Assembly: GCF_030272615.1 (NCBI RefSeq)
Contig: NC_081409.1
Location: 209,233,190 to 209,297,189 of the forward strand
DNA length: 64,000 nucleotides
Source of the DNA: Cryptomeria japonica
Lineage: Eukaryota; Streptophyta; Pinopsida; Cupressales; Cupressaceae
Reading direction: 5' to 3'
How positions within the stretch are numbered: the first letter of the stretch is position 1; the number at the start of each line of letters is the position of its first letter. Both the position numbers and the translations under genes were made by a program. Below, piece after piece: positions 43,961 to 56,312 of this stretch. The notes under the pieces are model-generated. The model worked only from the letters and a program-made list of their open reading frames with translations, was not told the DNA's origin and made no database searches.

Positions 43961-45817
43961 TGTTATCACAAAAGCTTGCACCCTTACTAAGCTATGAACT
44001 CAGCAAGCTTGTGAGACATGGAAACAACCCCGAAGTGTGGGACCTTGCGCGAGGGGTTGAGTCTCCGGAGAAGGCCGACTTCCTTCTCAATCCAGTACTT
44101 CAAAACTTACTCCTAATCCTATCCTAACAACTTGCAGAGGAAAAGGGAAGAGAGAAATGCTTAAAATAAAAGGAGGTGATGCACCAAGAAGAGATTGTTT
44201 CTCTCCCTACCCGAAATGACACGAAGAATCAACTGAAATACTAGGAAGATGCACAAACTTCAGTTGTATGAGTGACCTCGATGCATGTATGGAGGTTAGA
44301 ATTTGTTGAATGTCTAGAGGGGAGAAGGTTTTCCACAAGTCACAATAAAAAATAAATTAACACAACATATATGAGAGAAGAGCCACAAAACATACACCTA
44401 TGATGAAGGTAAGGAAACATACACAACATACATAAGTTGAAGGAAGGAAAGAATGGTGATTTCGATTCATTATAAGGTCAATGGCCAACTTACAGTTGCA
44501 AAAATGAAAGATAAATACAAGAGAAATGAAACAGCATAGAATAGCTCAAGTCAGCAAGGAGAGAACCCTTTACAATGAGTCTTAACAACCTTTATATAGA
44601 AAACTGGTTACAAGAGTGATCATGACCCTTGTGTGGCCAGGGAAATGTTAGTCTGGGAGTGTAGGGAAGTGCATGCACTTGACTTTCTGTACATGCAAGC
44701 AACCTGGCCATACCCTGAAAATGCAAGCCTGAGAAGGGTGGATTGACTGACCTTCTAAAGTCAGAGCATGCAGACATGACATAAGTTACCACAACAAGCA
44801 TGGCCCTGTACCTCTCTTGATGGAAATCCTACCAAAATCATTAAATGCACCCCTATAGCTCCACAAAAGAAGGTGCACAAGTCACAAAAGTCATCGGAGC
44901 ATTTAAAGCTTTGAGTGTTGATGACGCCATCCGGAAGTGTTGCAAGCCGGAAAGAAGTCCGAGGACTTCGGAAACTCGGGTTTCCAAAGAGGGGAAGACA
45001 AGGAAGGAACTTCGGAGCCTTAGGGTTCCGGAGTTCCGGGGAGGGGAAGAAGAAACGAAGCAAAAAGAAAAGGGGAGACCTAGCAAAGGAACTTCAGTAC
45101 CTTGGGGTTCCAGGGAACCGAAAAAGGGCTAAGGAAAGAACTTCGGAACCTTGGGGTTCCGGAGTTCCGGGGAATTGAAAAAGGGCTAAGGAAGGAACTT
45201 CAGAACCTTGGGGTTCTGGAGAAAAGGGAAAGGCAGCAAGGAAGGGACTTCGGAACCTCGGGGTTCGGGAGTTTCAGAGAGAGAGGAGGCAAGGAAAAGG
45301 AGAGATTAGCAAAGGAACTTCGGAACCTCGGGTTTTTGGAGTTCCGGGAAGGGAAAGGGCCAAGGGGAGGAACTTTGGAACCTCGGAGTTCCGAAGTTCG
45401 GGAGAACTGAAGAGGACGGGGAAAGATACGGAGGAACTTCGGAACCTTAGGGTTCTGGAGTTCCGCGAAGGAGAAAGGAGAGGCAGCAAAGGGAAGGAAC
45501 TTTGGAACCTCGGGGTTTTGGGGTTCTAGGGAAGGGAAGAAGACGAGGGAACTTCGAAACCTTGGGGTTCCAGAGTTCCGGAGAAGAAAAGAAGAGAAGG
45601 CAAAGAGAAAGAACTTCGGAACCTCAGGGTTCTGGAGTTTCGGGGAACATGAAAGAAAAGGGAAGCAAAGGGAAGGGATTTCCTCCAAACAAGACAACAC
45701 TTCTCACCTCATAATTCTTCTGCTTTTCTCCTTGATCAACTGGGGTGGCGTTGGTCCATGGATCGTATCTCTGATCGGTTCTTACTAATGGACCAAGGGT
45801 GGCATAAATTGACAACA
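43961..45817 (-). repeat. 5' LTR of element D (1857 bases)
   Basis: Matches 35699-37522 outside the minisatellite with many substitutions and small indels. It ends next to ggtcc (45818-45822), a likely target duplication. Confidence 0.9.
44995..45640 (-). repeat. Palindromic minisatellite, 5' LTR of D
   Basis: About eleven ggaacc..ggttcc units, as in the other LTR. Individual units and spacers do not align one to one, suggesting turnover within each LTR since insertion. Confidence 0.88.
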
Positions 45818-45822
45818 GGTCC

Positions 45823-46827
45823 CTTAGATTTTTGGGCCTTGTAGACATCATTAAAATTCATTCCTTCATTTATTCAATGTCTTTTAGGTTAATGGGCCTT
45901 GCTGACATGCCTTTTAAGTTTAGATTATAAGGTAGGACAATTTTTTCATGTATGTTTTTTAAACATAAATAATTGTTTTTCCTTAGGGATGTTTGAGGAA
46001 TTCTTAAACATTTTTCAAGTAATTCTTACAATGGTCGGGCATCGTCCTATACCAAAAACATAGGTGATTCTTTATCCTTGGGATGTTTGAGGAATGCATA
46101 AATGTTTGCTAGATGATGCTTAGGATGGTTGGGATCTTGCTATACCCATTGAAAGGGAGATGTCACCTAGGATGTCTCTACTTTGTGGGATATATCTTTA
46201 GGACAGTCCTTTGTTTCGGTCAAGGATGTGTTGGTTCTTAATTTGCAACTCTGCAAATGGACAATAATGGGCTAAATTATAAGTGCAGGTTGACTCTTCA
46301 TCTTCTTTGGTCTCTGCCAAACCTTGGAGGCTATCTCACTATGGTCCTCAATAGAATTTAGATATAATATCAAACTATAGGGTAGGCTTAAACTGGCCAT
46401 GCTCAATGATAACCACAAAACGTTATGGAGACCAAACATTTAGCAGGCCGTGACAAGTGGACATATGAAACAAACAATAAAATTAATTTATATCCCCTCT
46501 TATGAATCATCTGACCTCAACATAAACATATGCAACTTGTGGATTACTCTCAGATGGCTCTCTAATTATTTGCAAATCAGCTTAAGCTCACAGGGGATGA
46601 AACGAGGGTAACAGTACTGGATCATGAGTGAGGGAAGACAAAAAAGACAACTAAATGAAAGATTTAGATGTTGTGACAGAAAGGGAGACCACTATATACT
46701 TTTTCTTTGATCCAATAGGCAACACAGTCTTCATACTAACATATGTGCAACCTTGAACTGAGGACAGAGTACACAAATGCTAATTGTTGACGAGTCTAAA
46801 GTCGGATAACCAACTCTCTCCGGCCAA
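45823..46827. other. Nothing recognised
   Basis: AT-rich sequence to the right of element D. No coding or repeat structure could be named. Confidence 0.5.
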
Positions 46828-46995
46828 TGCAGAATAGAATGTTCTTGCTGAGTATCCTATCCTCTCTTGCGTAAGGAATCCCTAATGCTGTTTTAGTTGA
46901 TAAAAGGGGGCAACCTCAACGTTCCAAATGTCAGTTCATGACTGTGGGATAACTTAGTGATTTAATTTATTTTGCTGGAAACACAAGGGGACTTA
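46828..46995 (-). repeat. Conserved LTR tail, copy 3
   Basis: Shares cagaatagaat, atcctatcctctcttgcg, aatccctaatgctg and aaacacaaggggacttac with the tail of LTR H1 (1164-1330), in the same order and strand. It is an isolated fragment or part of a much-decayed LTR extending right. Confidence 0.6.
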
Positions 46996-48372
46996 CGTTT
47001 GCAACAAGCTGGTTTGCATCTAACGATGCTGTGATTCTCAAGATGGGAAAATAAACAACAAAAGAGATAGGGTTCAGGAGACCTAAGGATGGTAATGATA
47101 ACAGCTAATGCAACGGTTAAACAAATTTCGATAAACGAGTTCTTGTTTCGCCAGAGACATCCTCAGAACTCGACAAGAACGGTGCAAACTCCAAAGGATA
47201 AATGGATTTTCAGACTGTGGGGATTCATCTAGGTACCCAATTCTGGCACAGCCTAAAAAAAATACCTACTGTTGAACTAAGCACAGTTTTGGGTTCAAAG
47301 TTCAAACTAACCATGCATGGTGACCTACAATCAGTAGATCCCCGATGGTATGAACCTGAAATGCATCAAATACCCTCACACTTCGCTATTAAAATCACAG
47401 CCGAGCGGTATTCGCTTTTGGTGTATATTTAAAATTAGAATTCATAAATCTTTGTTTTGCTCATTACTTGTGGGATGTGAATTTGGTGTGATTATTGTTT
47501 TGTTTTTTAAGTTAACTTGGACACTCTTTGTATTGGTGCATGCTTTTTCACTTATGCACCATTTTATTTTTATCATTTTTTGGTATGCTCTTTGCATTGG
47601 CTTGTGATTTTTCACTTGTGCACAATTCTTTATTACCACTTTTGATAGTGTTTTTGATTTGAGGTGTATTGATGTGTGTTCCTTCACTTATAGACTGTTA
47701 TATGTTATGTTTTCAAGTTAAATTGGACACTCTATGTATTGGTGTACTATTTTTCACTTATGCACCTGTTTATGTTTTTTAACTATTTCGTATGCTCTTT
47801 TGTATTATCACACTATAACTCACTCACACACTTGTTCTTTTATATTTTCAAATGTAGTTGGATCATTGTTCGCAAACTTGGACATGGAGAGTTCTCAATA
47901 AGCCCGACATTTTCGGCTTAGAAAAAACTTGGCAACTTAGAAAGCACTAACTTTCTTAAAAAGACATACTTTTCCTGCAAAATTCAATTACGAAATGTAT
48001 TCAATTAAAAATTGACATCTCAAAAGAGGGAATGCATAGTTTTTTAGCAATAACAATGTGTGAAAAATGCATTTTACCTACGTAGGCATTTTTACCCACG
48101 TTTTTCTTGTGTCTATAAAAATTCATGAGTTAAAATTGTAAAAGCTTGCTAAGCAAAAAAACAAAAAAGAAAGTAATCGGCAACTCAGAGAGTACTTGCA
48201 GAGTTTGCAAACTATGAATTGGACACTCTTTTGCTTTTCTTCACTTATTCATTCTCGATACATTCTATGTATTGATGGGTGCATTTTCTTTTATGTACCA
48301 CTAATTGGTGTTTTTCAAGATGACTTGGACACTCCTCGTTTTTTGTATTGGCATGGCCTTTTTTTTTGGATC
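46996..48372. other. No gene recognised
   Basis: AT-rich. At 47393-47418 a fragment (atcacagccgagcggtattcgcttttg) repeats the start of the SINE-like unit at 48373. Low-complexity repeats of 'cacttatgcacc' with 'ttggacactc' lie at 47500-47860. Confidence 0.5.
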
Positions 48373-48632
48373 AATCACAGCCGAGTGGTATTTGCTTTTG
48401 ACTGGAGCTATGAACCAGTGAGACCACATTTTTGAGGGGCTTCATCCTCATGTTTGTTAGATAATAACACCCTTATATCTCCTTGTGTCGTCCCGTCTTC
48501 CACGCCTAGGCATCACCTTATCTCTCCATTACCTATGTGTGGCACACTTGGGCCTCGAGTAGACTTGAACCCAAGACCTCCCATGTAGGAGGCTCGTAGC
48601 TAACCGCTGCGTTGTGGGGTCATCCCCCAAGC
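48373..48632. repeat. tRNA-related SINE-like unit, copy 1
   Basis: The plus strand starts atcacagccgagtggtattt, an A-box-like tRNA promoter half, then gagctatgaaccagtgag. The right half read on the minus strand looks tRNA-derived as well: aacgcagcggttagctac (A-box region), an anticodon-like stem cctcc/ggagg, then gggttcaagtct (B box) about 35 bases on. A related unit is at 61866-62078. The RNA polymerase III promoter reading is inferred; no poly-A tail or target duplication was identified. Confidence 0.5.
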
Positions 48633-48865
48633 ATGCCCTTTTTTATCTATTCACCATGGTTTGGTATGTTTATAAGTTGTTTTAGTATTGTGCTTTTTTC
48701 CTAATGCACCACTTTATATTTCTTCATGTTTCTATATGTGCTTGAACTGATGCACGTGTTTCAGTAATGTAATACATTTGTGTTACGTGTTTAAGTTTTT
48801 GATATGCTCAATGTAATGATGCACATTGTTGATTTGGGAAAAGTACGCTCTAATCTTTTGTCAAC

Positions 48866-48965
48866 ACAGAATAGAATACCGAGATAATCCCATCCTCTCT
48901 TGAGCAAGGAAGTTTCTAATGCTACCAAGGACGATCGTAACTCAGCAGTGATGTGTTTGCTGGTA
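48866..48965 (-). repeat. Conserved LTR tail, copy 4
   Basis: Carries gtcaacacagaatagaat, atcccatcctctcttgagcaa and tctaatgctacc in the same order as 1164-1330 and 46828-46995. Confidence 0.6.
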
Positions 48966-49329
48966 GTATGATATGTTGGAGTCAGGAGTTATTTATATGC
49001 AAGTTGGACAAAAATTTAAAGAACATTTCGTGAAAGATTTTGGTGTTGATGAAAATTCATCCTTGACAGAAATTTTTTGGGGTGTGCGTTAAAAATAGAA
49101 GGATCGTTTTCTTTTGTAGGCTGAGCCGAAGTTTGAAGTTTTTTTCTCTACTGGATGCGTCTTTTGTTGACTTAGTACATATCGTTGAAGTCTTCTGAGT
49201 TGGCTTTTAATAATGTTGGTGTGTATGGTTTTAAAAAAGGCTTTGAAGCATTTGTTTTGAGTGACAACTGTATGTTATATTTTCTTGAATAGAATGAATA
49301 TTTTTGATATTAAAGCACAACAACTGAAA

Positions 49330-49665
49330 TTCCAACATTTGTAATTCTGAGTTCTCTAAATTGGTGGATTGGAGGGAGTTGGTGCTCTCTTTTGTATAGG
49401 GGTCGGAGCCCTATTTGTTCACAGTTGGTGCTGTGAGGAGAGTTGGAGCTCTCTTTTGTTAGTTGCTTTGTAATCTAGGTTGGAGCCCATTTGAAGCCAA
49501 TGAAAGTCTTTTAATGCCGTGGTTTTTTACTCGAAAGGTTTTTTTCACGAGATATCTAGTGTTTTGTCTTTGTGGTTATTCTTGTTGTGATTTTGTGTGT
49601 TTAAATTTAAAAAGGGTTAAATTTCTGCAATACAAATTCAACCCCACCCCCCCCCCCCCCAGTAT
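49330..49665 (+). repeat. Copia-like LTR 3' end
   Basis: gttggtgctctctttt blocks, cgtggttttttactcgaaagg, ttcacgagatatctagtg and a final ttcaacccc followed by a C run (about 49640-49660) form the R-U5 pattern common at the ends of plant Ty1/copia LTRs. No coding region of the element is present. Assigned from remembered pattern. Confidence 0.5.
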
Positions 49666-50987
49666 TGTCTATGTGCTTCTCATGCTATGTGCATTCTTAT
49701 CTCTATCCGCTGTAGAGATTCAATCACAAACCTCTCTGTTTTCTATGTCATTCTTATCTCTGTTCATTGTAGAGATTCGATCATAGTAGAGCTTGCTACA
49801 ATCAGGTTTATCAATCGAGGCAAGCAAATCTGGAAATACATTGTACTGTAAGTAATACGACTATCATGTGTTCCAGAGTTCAATATATGAAGTTGTTTGA
49901 TTAAAAAATAATGATCATGAAAATAATTGAATGTGGACAGGAATGACTTTGACATCAATGCCAAAACAACAAAGTAATCTAACAGAATAAGCCTCCACAC
50001 ATTGTCTGGTAAGAAAATTTGCTTTATGTGGCTGCTTAGATACTTTTTCCTGTAGAGATGTTGCTAGGAAAGAGGCTTGCGCCCAAGCTTAGAGTCCCAC
50101 ATGATGAGGAGGGGAAGAAGATTTATTGCTCGTGACCCTTTTAAATTTTTAAATGTCCCTAGTCTGATGTACACGCCATGAATAAAACCACCTTGATTTT
50201 CTGGAACAACTTCCATGCCAAGTACAAGGCTTCCCCGCTCAAAGAAGAGTTGATGAGAAAGCTAGTGGCCATGCTAAGAAATATTATCATCCATGTGTAT
50301 TCAATGAAGCTGTCCAAGCATTCAAACATCTATGCCAAAGCAAAGCTCTCAATATTGTATTGTTTTAATATTCAAAGTTAAGCTCCAGTCAAGGCATCAA
50401 TAAACAAATATTCAATAAATGAGGCGGCCAACACTCAAACTCACATGCCAAACAAGAATACAATTTGAACCGAGATTCAATAGGAATGGCGTCTCCAATC
50501 TCTTCCAATAATATCTATAATCAAAACCATCATCTACAAATTTTTCTCCAAAAGAGACTTCACAAGTTTGAAGAAAACAATTGTTAATGCACTGTGATAT
50601 ACTTGAATGATATCTGCAACTCTGGCTAGTGTAGATAATTTCACTACCAAAACCAATAATCCCTTAGGGTTTTTGTTGTAGAGTTCCAACTTAAAGAAGT
50701 CTCAAACTTTAATGAGAGAAAATAACCAAGCATATCTCAAATAAGGCCCAAGCTGCTCTTTTATAACCACTAGAGAAGTTTCTAGACACTTTTTTAGGTT
50801 TTTGCTCTCTTTTTAATTTAAACTTGAGGTTAGGGACATAATAGATTGACTTTATTAAAATCTCACTTAAATAACCATTAAAGACACTTTATATTTTATT
50901 AAATTAATTAAATAATAGTACCAATATAATATACTTTTGATGAATAATATTAAATAATTAATTCCCTTTATCTTGATTATATCCTGT
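49666..50987. other. No gene recognised
   Basis: AT-rich spacer. Short open frames (for example 50178-50381 plus) show no domain. Confidence 0.5.
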
Positions 50988-51132
50988 GGCAATTAAATAG
51001 GTGAACAAATCTTCTTGGAGGGACTACGTAGAAGGGGATGTTACATACAACATTTTCCAACTATGGGAATTAAATAGTTGAACAAATCTTCTTGGAGGGA
51101 CTACGTAGAAGGGGACATTGCATACAACATTT
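50988..51132. repeat. Tandem duplication of ~72 bases
   Basis: Two adjacent copies of aattaaatagntgaacaaatcttcttggag..., each ending gaaggggaYRTTRCATAC. The shared end resembles the chromovirus LTR edge aggggacattaca, so the duplicated piece may be an LTR border. Confidence 0.8.
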
Positions 51133-51480
51133 TTGAATTTCATAATCCATAATTAGAGTATGCAACCTTTGCAACTTAGGAGACACATGGGCCAATATAT
51201 GGGCATGATCCACAATACAATTCTTTGTAAATTCCATGAGGAGATCCCATAGAGTCTCCTTCCAATCCTAAATAGTATGAGATAAGGGATGCAACTCACT
51301 CTCAAGATGATCCTCTTTGTTTCAATGATGCTTGTAAATATTAAACTCCCACAAAGCCAAAGGCTGCCACAAGTACTCACCATTGCATTTTTGTTGCATC
51401 ACTTGCCTCCTATGTGATGAAGAATCCAAAACACTTTTTGAACTTTGTAACTAAATTCTTGAATTCCAATGGTTCCTTCA
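51133..51480 (-). pseudogene. Unidentified coding remnant
   Basis: One minus-strand frame reads as plausible protein for over 90 codons with only two stops: HRRQVMQQKCNGEYLWQPLA, then KEDHLESELHPLSHT, then DWKETLWDLLMEFTKNCIVD and HAHILAHVSPKLQRLHTLI. The composition is unlike the surrounding AT-rich spacer. I recognise no family. It abuts the LTR of element E, so it may be the sequence E inserted into, or part of another element. Confidence 0.35.
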
Positions 51481-51658
51481 ATGATACCCAGGATTTCTCC
51501 CAAATCAGTATCACGGTGTCTGAAATGATTTTCCCCAACAACTGGAACCCTCCACAAACATCTTGGTGAGAGTCTCCCAAAATGTACAAATTTGCAGTTC
51601 TTCAGGACTGATAACAGCAGTTGAAGGTCTGATATTTTTAAAACCAGCAATGTGACGA

Positions 51659-52955
51659 TGTGAAGACCCCAAGTCCTCTCTGATGGTGATACTCAAATTC
51701 TCGGATGAAAACTACCGAAGTTTTGTTCTGGTTTTTTGAATTTTGTACTTTTTTTTTTTGTTTTTGATATAAAAAGCAATACAAATAAAATATAGGAATA
51801 CTCAAAACTGAAAACTAAATAGATACAGAAGGTAACAACTGCAGAAACCATATATTTTCGTTATTCATTTATCTTTGAAGTCTTTACACACACATGCATA
51901 CACGATAAAGGAGGAACACATTACTTCTGTACTTCTGCTGGTAAAAAACAGCTTCTGGATGATTCGATACTCCCAAAACCAGATGTGTAATTCTTCGAAA
52001 TTGATGCCAATGTCTTCCTTAGGGTCCAACGCCCCCTCTAGAATTTTCTTGGAAATTTATTGTGTCTTCTTTGATCAAAATCGCCTTCCAAACATGAGCT
52101 CCTTCCTTGCTGCAATTAATGGCTGCCAAAAAGCAGGTCGTATAGCCTGAGTGAAACCCTTGAAATTCTTCCTTCAATCTGCACAATCTTGACTCCTGAA
52201 TGAAGCCAACAGTTAAGCAATCTTCAGCTGATATCTCACAAGCTCAGAAAGCTGATACAAAGAAGAAGATACACTCTCTAATGCCAAAAAGCTCTGGATT
52301 TGTAGAAACCTTTGTCTCTAATCTCCAATGCTCAGTGAATTCATGAAATGAGTTTATCCAATGCCAAAAGAATGAATTGAATTACTTCTTCAACAATGTT
52401 TATATCTTCCAAGAAGAGGGTCGATTTTCTCCAAAAAGCACCATTAAACCTTTTAATGTTATAATATCTTGCACTTAAATAATTTAATGAAATTACCTTG
52501 GGATAGGCGCCCAAGATTAATAAATCATGTGGCCCCCTTTTAATGATGATTTGACCCTTCATTAAAAGTGCAATTATAACATTATATTATAACTTAAAAC
52601 ATTAATTATTATTAAAGTCACCTTCAATAATAATTAAATGTTATAACTTAGGCATTTCTTCTTATTTCTCCATGCGACTGAAAACTGGAGATCAATACTG
52701 CCAACCCAAACCCGTTTAGGTGTCCGGCTATAAATAGAAACTCGGACTGGATGACTTACTATAAATAGTAAGTGTGTGAAACTGAACCAAACGAAGGCCA
52801 AACCTGAACCAATTGAATTCCTGAGCAATAATTAGTTGATCATTGACAAGGTATCTGCCACAAATGACCCTCTATCCAGTCTCACTAGCCTATGAGGGTC
52901 AATTGATAGGCTAATCCTACTGAATGTCGATGTCTAACTAGGAGGGTACATCACA
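51659..52955 (-). repeat. LTR of chromovirus fragment E
   Basis: The right edge is firm: ...gggtacatcaca is followed by the polypurine tract and chromodomain reading leftward, as in element C. On the minus strand the LTR starts TGTGATGTACCC. The left edge at TGTGAAGACCCC (51659) is the best TG candidate but has no second copy to confirm it. It shares with C the motif tagcctatgagggtcaa...taggcta near the U3 end. Confidence 0.65.
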
Positions 52956-53383
52956 GTCCGCCCTCGCTGAAATTGCTTGTGCCCAAGAAATCTCAACATT
53001 GGATGCTGCAGAATATTTTCACTCTCCTAAGTAGCATCCTCTACTAGTAAATCCTTCCACTTAATCAGATATTCCCTGATGACCTGCCTCTGCAATTGCC
53101 TCTCTTTGACATCCAAGATGGCTTTAAGTACTAAAGTCAACTTCCCCTCATCATCTAGGGGGGTAAAAAACTGCACAAGGATCAACGCGATGTCCTAATG
53201 CCTTCTTGAAGTGCGACACATGAAAGACATTATGTACTTTGCTGTCGGCCGGTAACTCTAACTCATAAGCCACCTCACCCACACGTCTGATAATCCTGAA
53301 AGGACCATAGTAACGTGGCTTGAGTTTCTGTGTACCACTCTTCCTGAGAGTGGACTGTTGTAGCATCAGATACACCATATCTT
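52956..53383 (-). pseudogene. Fragment E: integrase C-terminus and chromodomain
   Basis: 53378-53151 encodes KPRYYGPFRIIRRVGEVAYE and VHNVFHVSHFKKALGH, the GPY/F domain, closely like element C. After a frameshift, 53110-52960 encodes the chromodomain (VIREYLIKWKDLLVEDAT, a stop, then ILQHPMLRFL and KQFQRGRTVM). Everything upstream of the GPY/F domain is missing: homology stops abruptly near 53383. Only the 3' end of the element remains. Confidence 0.88.
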
Positions 53384-56312
53384 TTACAACACTTTAAATT
53401 CCTCTTTTTTGAAATAACAAAGAAACACCAATTCCTAAAGCGAGCACATCACACTACAATCCTTCATTGTTGAGAGGAGAGTGAGATGCACAAAGTGACT
53501 CAGACATATGACATAGCTTTCAAATCCTCCTATGGAGGGAATTTGTCAAGGCTCGGTGAGAAACAAAGTGATTGGTTTTGATTTTTACAATAATATACCA
53601 TTCTTAAAAGATTCTCTCTAATGGCATATTTCACGTCATAATTTGAGAAGAATGATAGAGTGAATTCTTCTACATGAATCATTATTTCAGATTAGCAGGA
53701 AATGAAGAAGCCAAAATGAGTATGCAGCAACTACTTTGAAATCAAAGCGACACAGAGCATGTCAATTTAAATAAAGCAAAGGAATGGCAAACAAAGGCAC
53801 AGTCTAGTGCCCAACTTAAGAACAAACATGCTAAGGTCAGATCACAAATGCTGATTACTGATCTCCAAAATATTCTTTTAATTATTTGTAATAAAGGGGA
53901 TTACAAAAACTTTATTTTTCAAAAGTGTTATAATCCCATTTTAGGCATGCCCGTAGGCTTTTATAGAAATCATTCCACGAGAAAGGGAATGATTTTTGCA
54001 ACTGAATTCTTTTTTGCATACTCGCCATGTGTTCTCGATCAATCATGATGACCGTTGTAACTACACCACATGAAGGATCCTTGCGTTCTTTTCTCCCCTC
54101 AACTCGAAGCATGAGTGCCACCGTGAACTTTTATCAATCAAAAGCAAAAGGCTTTGGCATGCAATTCCCTTTAGAATCCTTTGGCGGCTGATTTTAGCAA
54201 TTGTTTCTGTCTTGGGTCCATTGGGAATCTAGATTCATTTATGGGTTTGCACATTCTTGGGACATGTGGCAGATCCTCGAGATTTCTTAGGGTGATATGT
54301 ATTGATTTGTGCTTGGATCTCTGTAGGGCTTCAACGTGTACTATTTCCAATAGAAATCTTATAATGGAAGAGCTCCTGCAACACGTGGCATGATGGTAGA
54401 GGTTTATGAGGCTTTTCTTTTGTTCTCATTCCATTTTTTTGTGTAAATTATAGGTGTAAATTTTCGTGGAATATTCGCTTCTAGGATAGAAAGCCTTTGG
54501 AGAGAATGCGGGGAAACTTTCGTTCTTTCCTTTGGACACTTGAGATGCTATCGAAAAATCTTTGAAGCTTCTCCCTCTTTGGTATTTTAGTTCTCTGCGA
54601 GGTCGCCACATGGAAAGCCTTCGGAAACAAGAGCCTTTACAAATGTCTTGCGCCCCTCTGGAAAGATTAAGACTGCAAGGGCAATAACACTACTAGATCA
54701 AAGCTGGGTTCGATCTAGCTGTAGTGAAAGAATCTAGAGCTTTTGGTGACTTGTAGGGTCATTCGCTTTGCGGAGGATGAATTCAGTAGCTTTGGTTTGA
54801 CAGACTAGTCTTGAAGTATTTGGGTCGCCCCATTGTGGATTTCTTTGATCGGTTGTCAATGATGAGGAAGACTGTTGTTTTTTATTAATGAGCTGGTCCT
54901 CTTGGAAAGATCAAGTTGCTTACAAGTGGTACACGGTTATATGTCTTTCGCATCCAACTTGTCTTGTGTGTTGCTTTGGCCTTCTGACATCTATAGGTAA
55001 AATGCCAAAGATTAGGAAATCAATTAATTACTTTAAGCATAAGCCATACCCATCCCAAATCGAGCATTATGCACAAAAGCAACTTTATTGTGGGGATGCA
55101 TCTCCCTACGAATATAGACTAAAATGTATCAAATTTTCACATTAGTTTAAAACATGTGTGAGAGACACAAGGCATATTTTTCGATGAACCAGAAACAAGG
55201 CAATGGGATCACGAGCGAACAAAGACTTATGTAGTTTGAAGATGTATCCAACGATGTTGACAGTAATGTCTTGTTTCTAGCAATAATAATAGGCTCTAGC
55301 TCTTAAAAGGAAAATAAAGAATTTATGGATTAGGAAATCTAATTTATTGCAAGAGATTTAGATTGATCTCTTAGAGATGAAAATTTATACATTAGAAATT
55401 TTGCACTACAAAGAATTGAGCCATTGATCAAGGAGGGTCAATCAATCATGTGTGCATTGTGCTTTGTTAATTATCCCTTTTGTGGAAGGAATTAATGAAG
55501 AAGACATATCTGTATTAAGCTACTTAGTTTGGTGATTCCCTCATAGCCAACCGGATAGAGCCTTGCTGGTAGACTAGCATCTATAGCCCCAACAAGGATA
55601 TTGCTTTCGTTTCTGGCGGAGATTGCTCTATTCCCAGTCGAGTGTCTATAGCCTCAATGGAGTTGCTCGCATTACCTGATCATAGGATTTTTTTGATTTA
55701 ATATTTTTTAACTTTTTGAGCTTGTTCATTTATTTCATCTTGTAATTCCACTAGTAATAAAACTAGGCTGCTAGGTTGGAAACGAAATTGGTAGTGAGGG
55801 CTACCTTTAGGTTTTTCACTTAAGGAAGACATGTGGCCCTTCAATACTTCATACTGAAGAAGTGTTAACTATGTCATGATGATTGATTTTATGAATGACA
55901 CTATGAAACGAATGACAAGACTGTAGTGGTAGGAGAATTTCTATCATACTAATTAAAATCTCTAGGAAAATCAAGCTAAATCTTATGCTATAAATAAGAG
56001 AAATAAATGCATTAATTATTTACTTAACTTGAAAAAGCAAGTTGCATAGTGTTATCCTTGTTGTCTTTCAAAGGGATGCTAAAATAAATGTTTACTGAAT
56101 ACAAAATTAATTGGGTGTGCCACCTTAATACCTCGAGACTTGTTATCAGGCATGCTTATTCACCTCGAGATTTAGTAGCATAGTTGTTTGCACGTGTAGA
56201 TAGGGAAATAATTTTCTATAAAAGGCAATTACTCTGTTAATTAAATCATTCCAAACTTGCTGATTAGGCTTGCATACGAAAGAGCATTAGTTAGTCGTTA
56301 GCTTAGATAGCA
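53384..56312. other. No gene recognised
   Basis: Spacer with short open frames on both strands and no domain, LTR or repeat that I could support. A region at 55545-55690 has paired 'ctatagcc' phrases but no clear structure. Confidence 0.5.

Larger units (their letters stand above)
35699..45817 (-). mobile_element. Element D: Tat-like Ty3/gypsy element with dual RNase H
   Basis: LTRs at 35699-37522 and 43961-45817 (TG...CA) enclose, on the minus strand: primer binding site, leader, gag with zinc knuckle, protease, archaeal-type RNase H, reverse transcriptase, degenerate gypsy RNase H and integrase. Near-matching flanks (ggtct/ggtcc) support one insertion. Almost every domain junction has a stop or frameshift, and the LTRs are visibly diverged, so this is an old copy. 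The second RNase H, the non-Met primer binding site and the form of the gypsy RNase H place it near the Tat lineage. Confidence 0.9.

Noticed and set aside
47202-47432. 76-codon open frame starting MDFQTVGIHLGTQFW
   Set aside because: Runs into the SINE-like fragment at 47393 and has no recognisable family or upstream signal.
55545-55690. tRNA-like phrase (agccaaccggatagagcc) suggesting another SINE
   Set aside because: No B box at the right distance and no second copy in the window.
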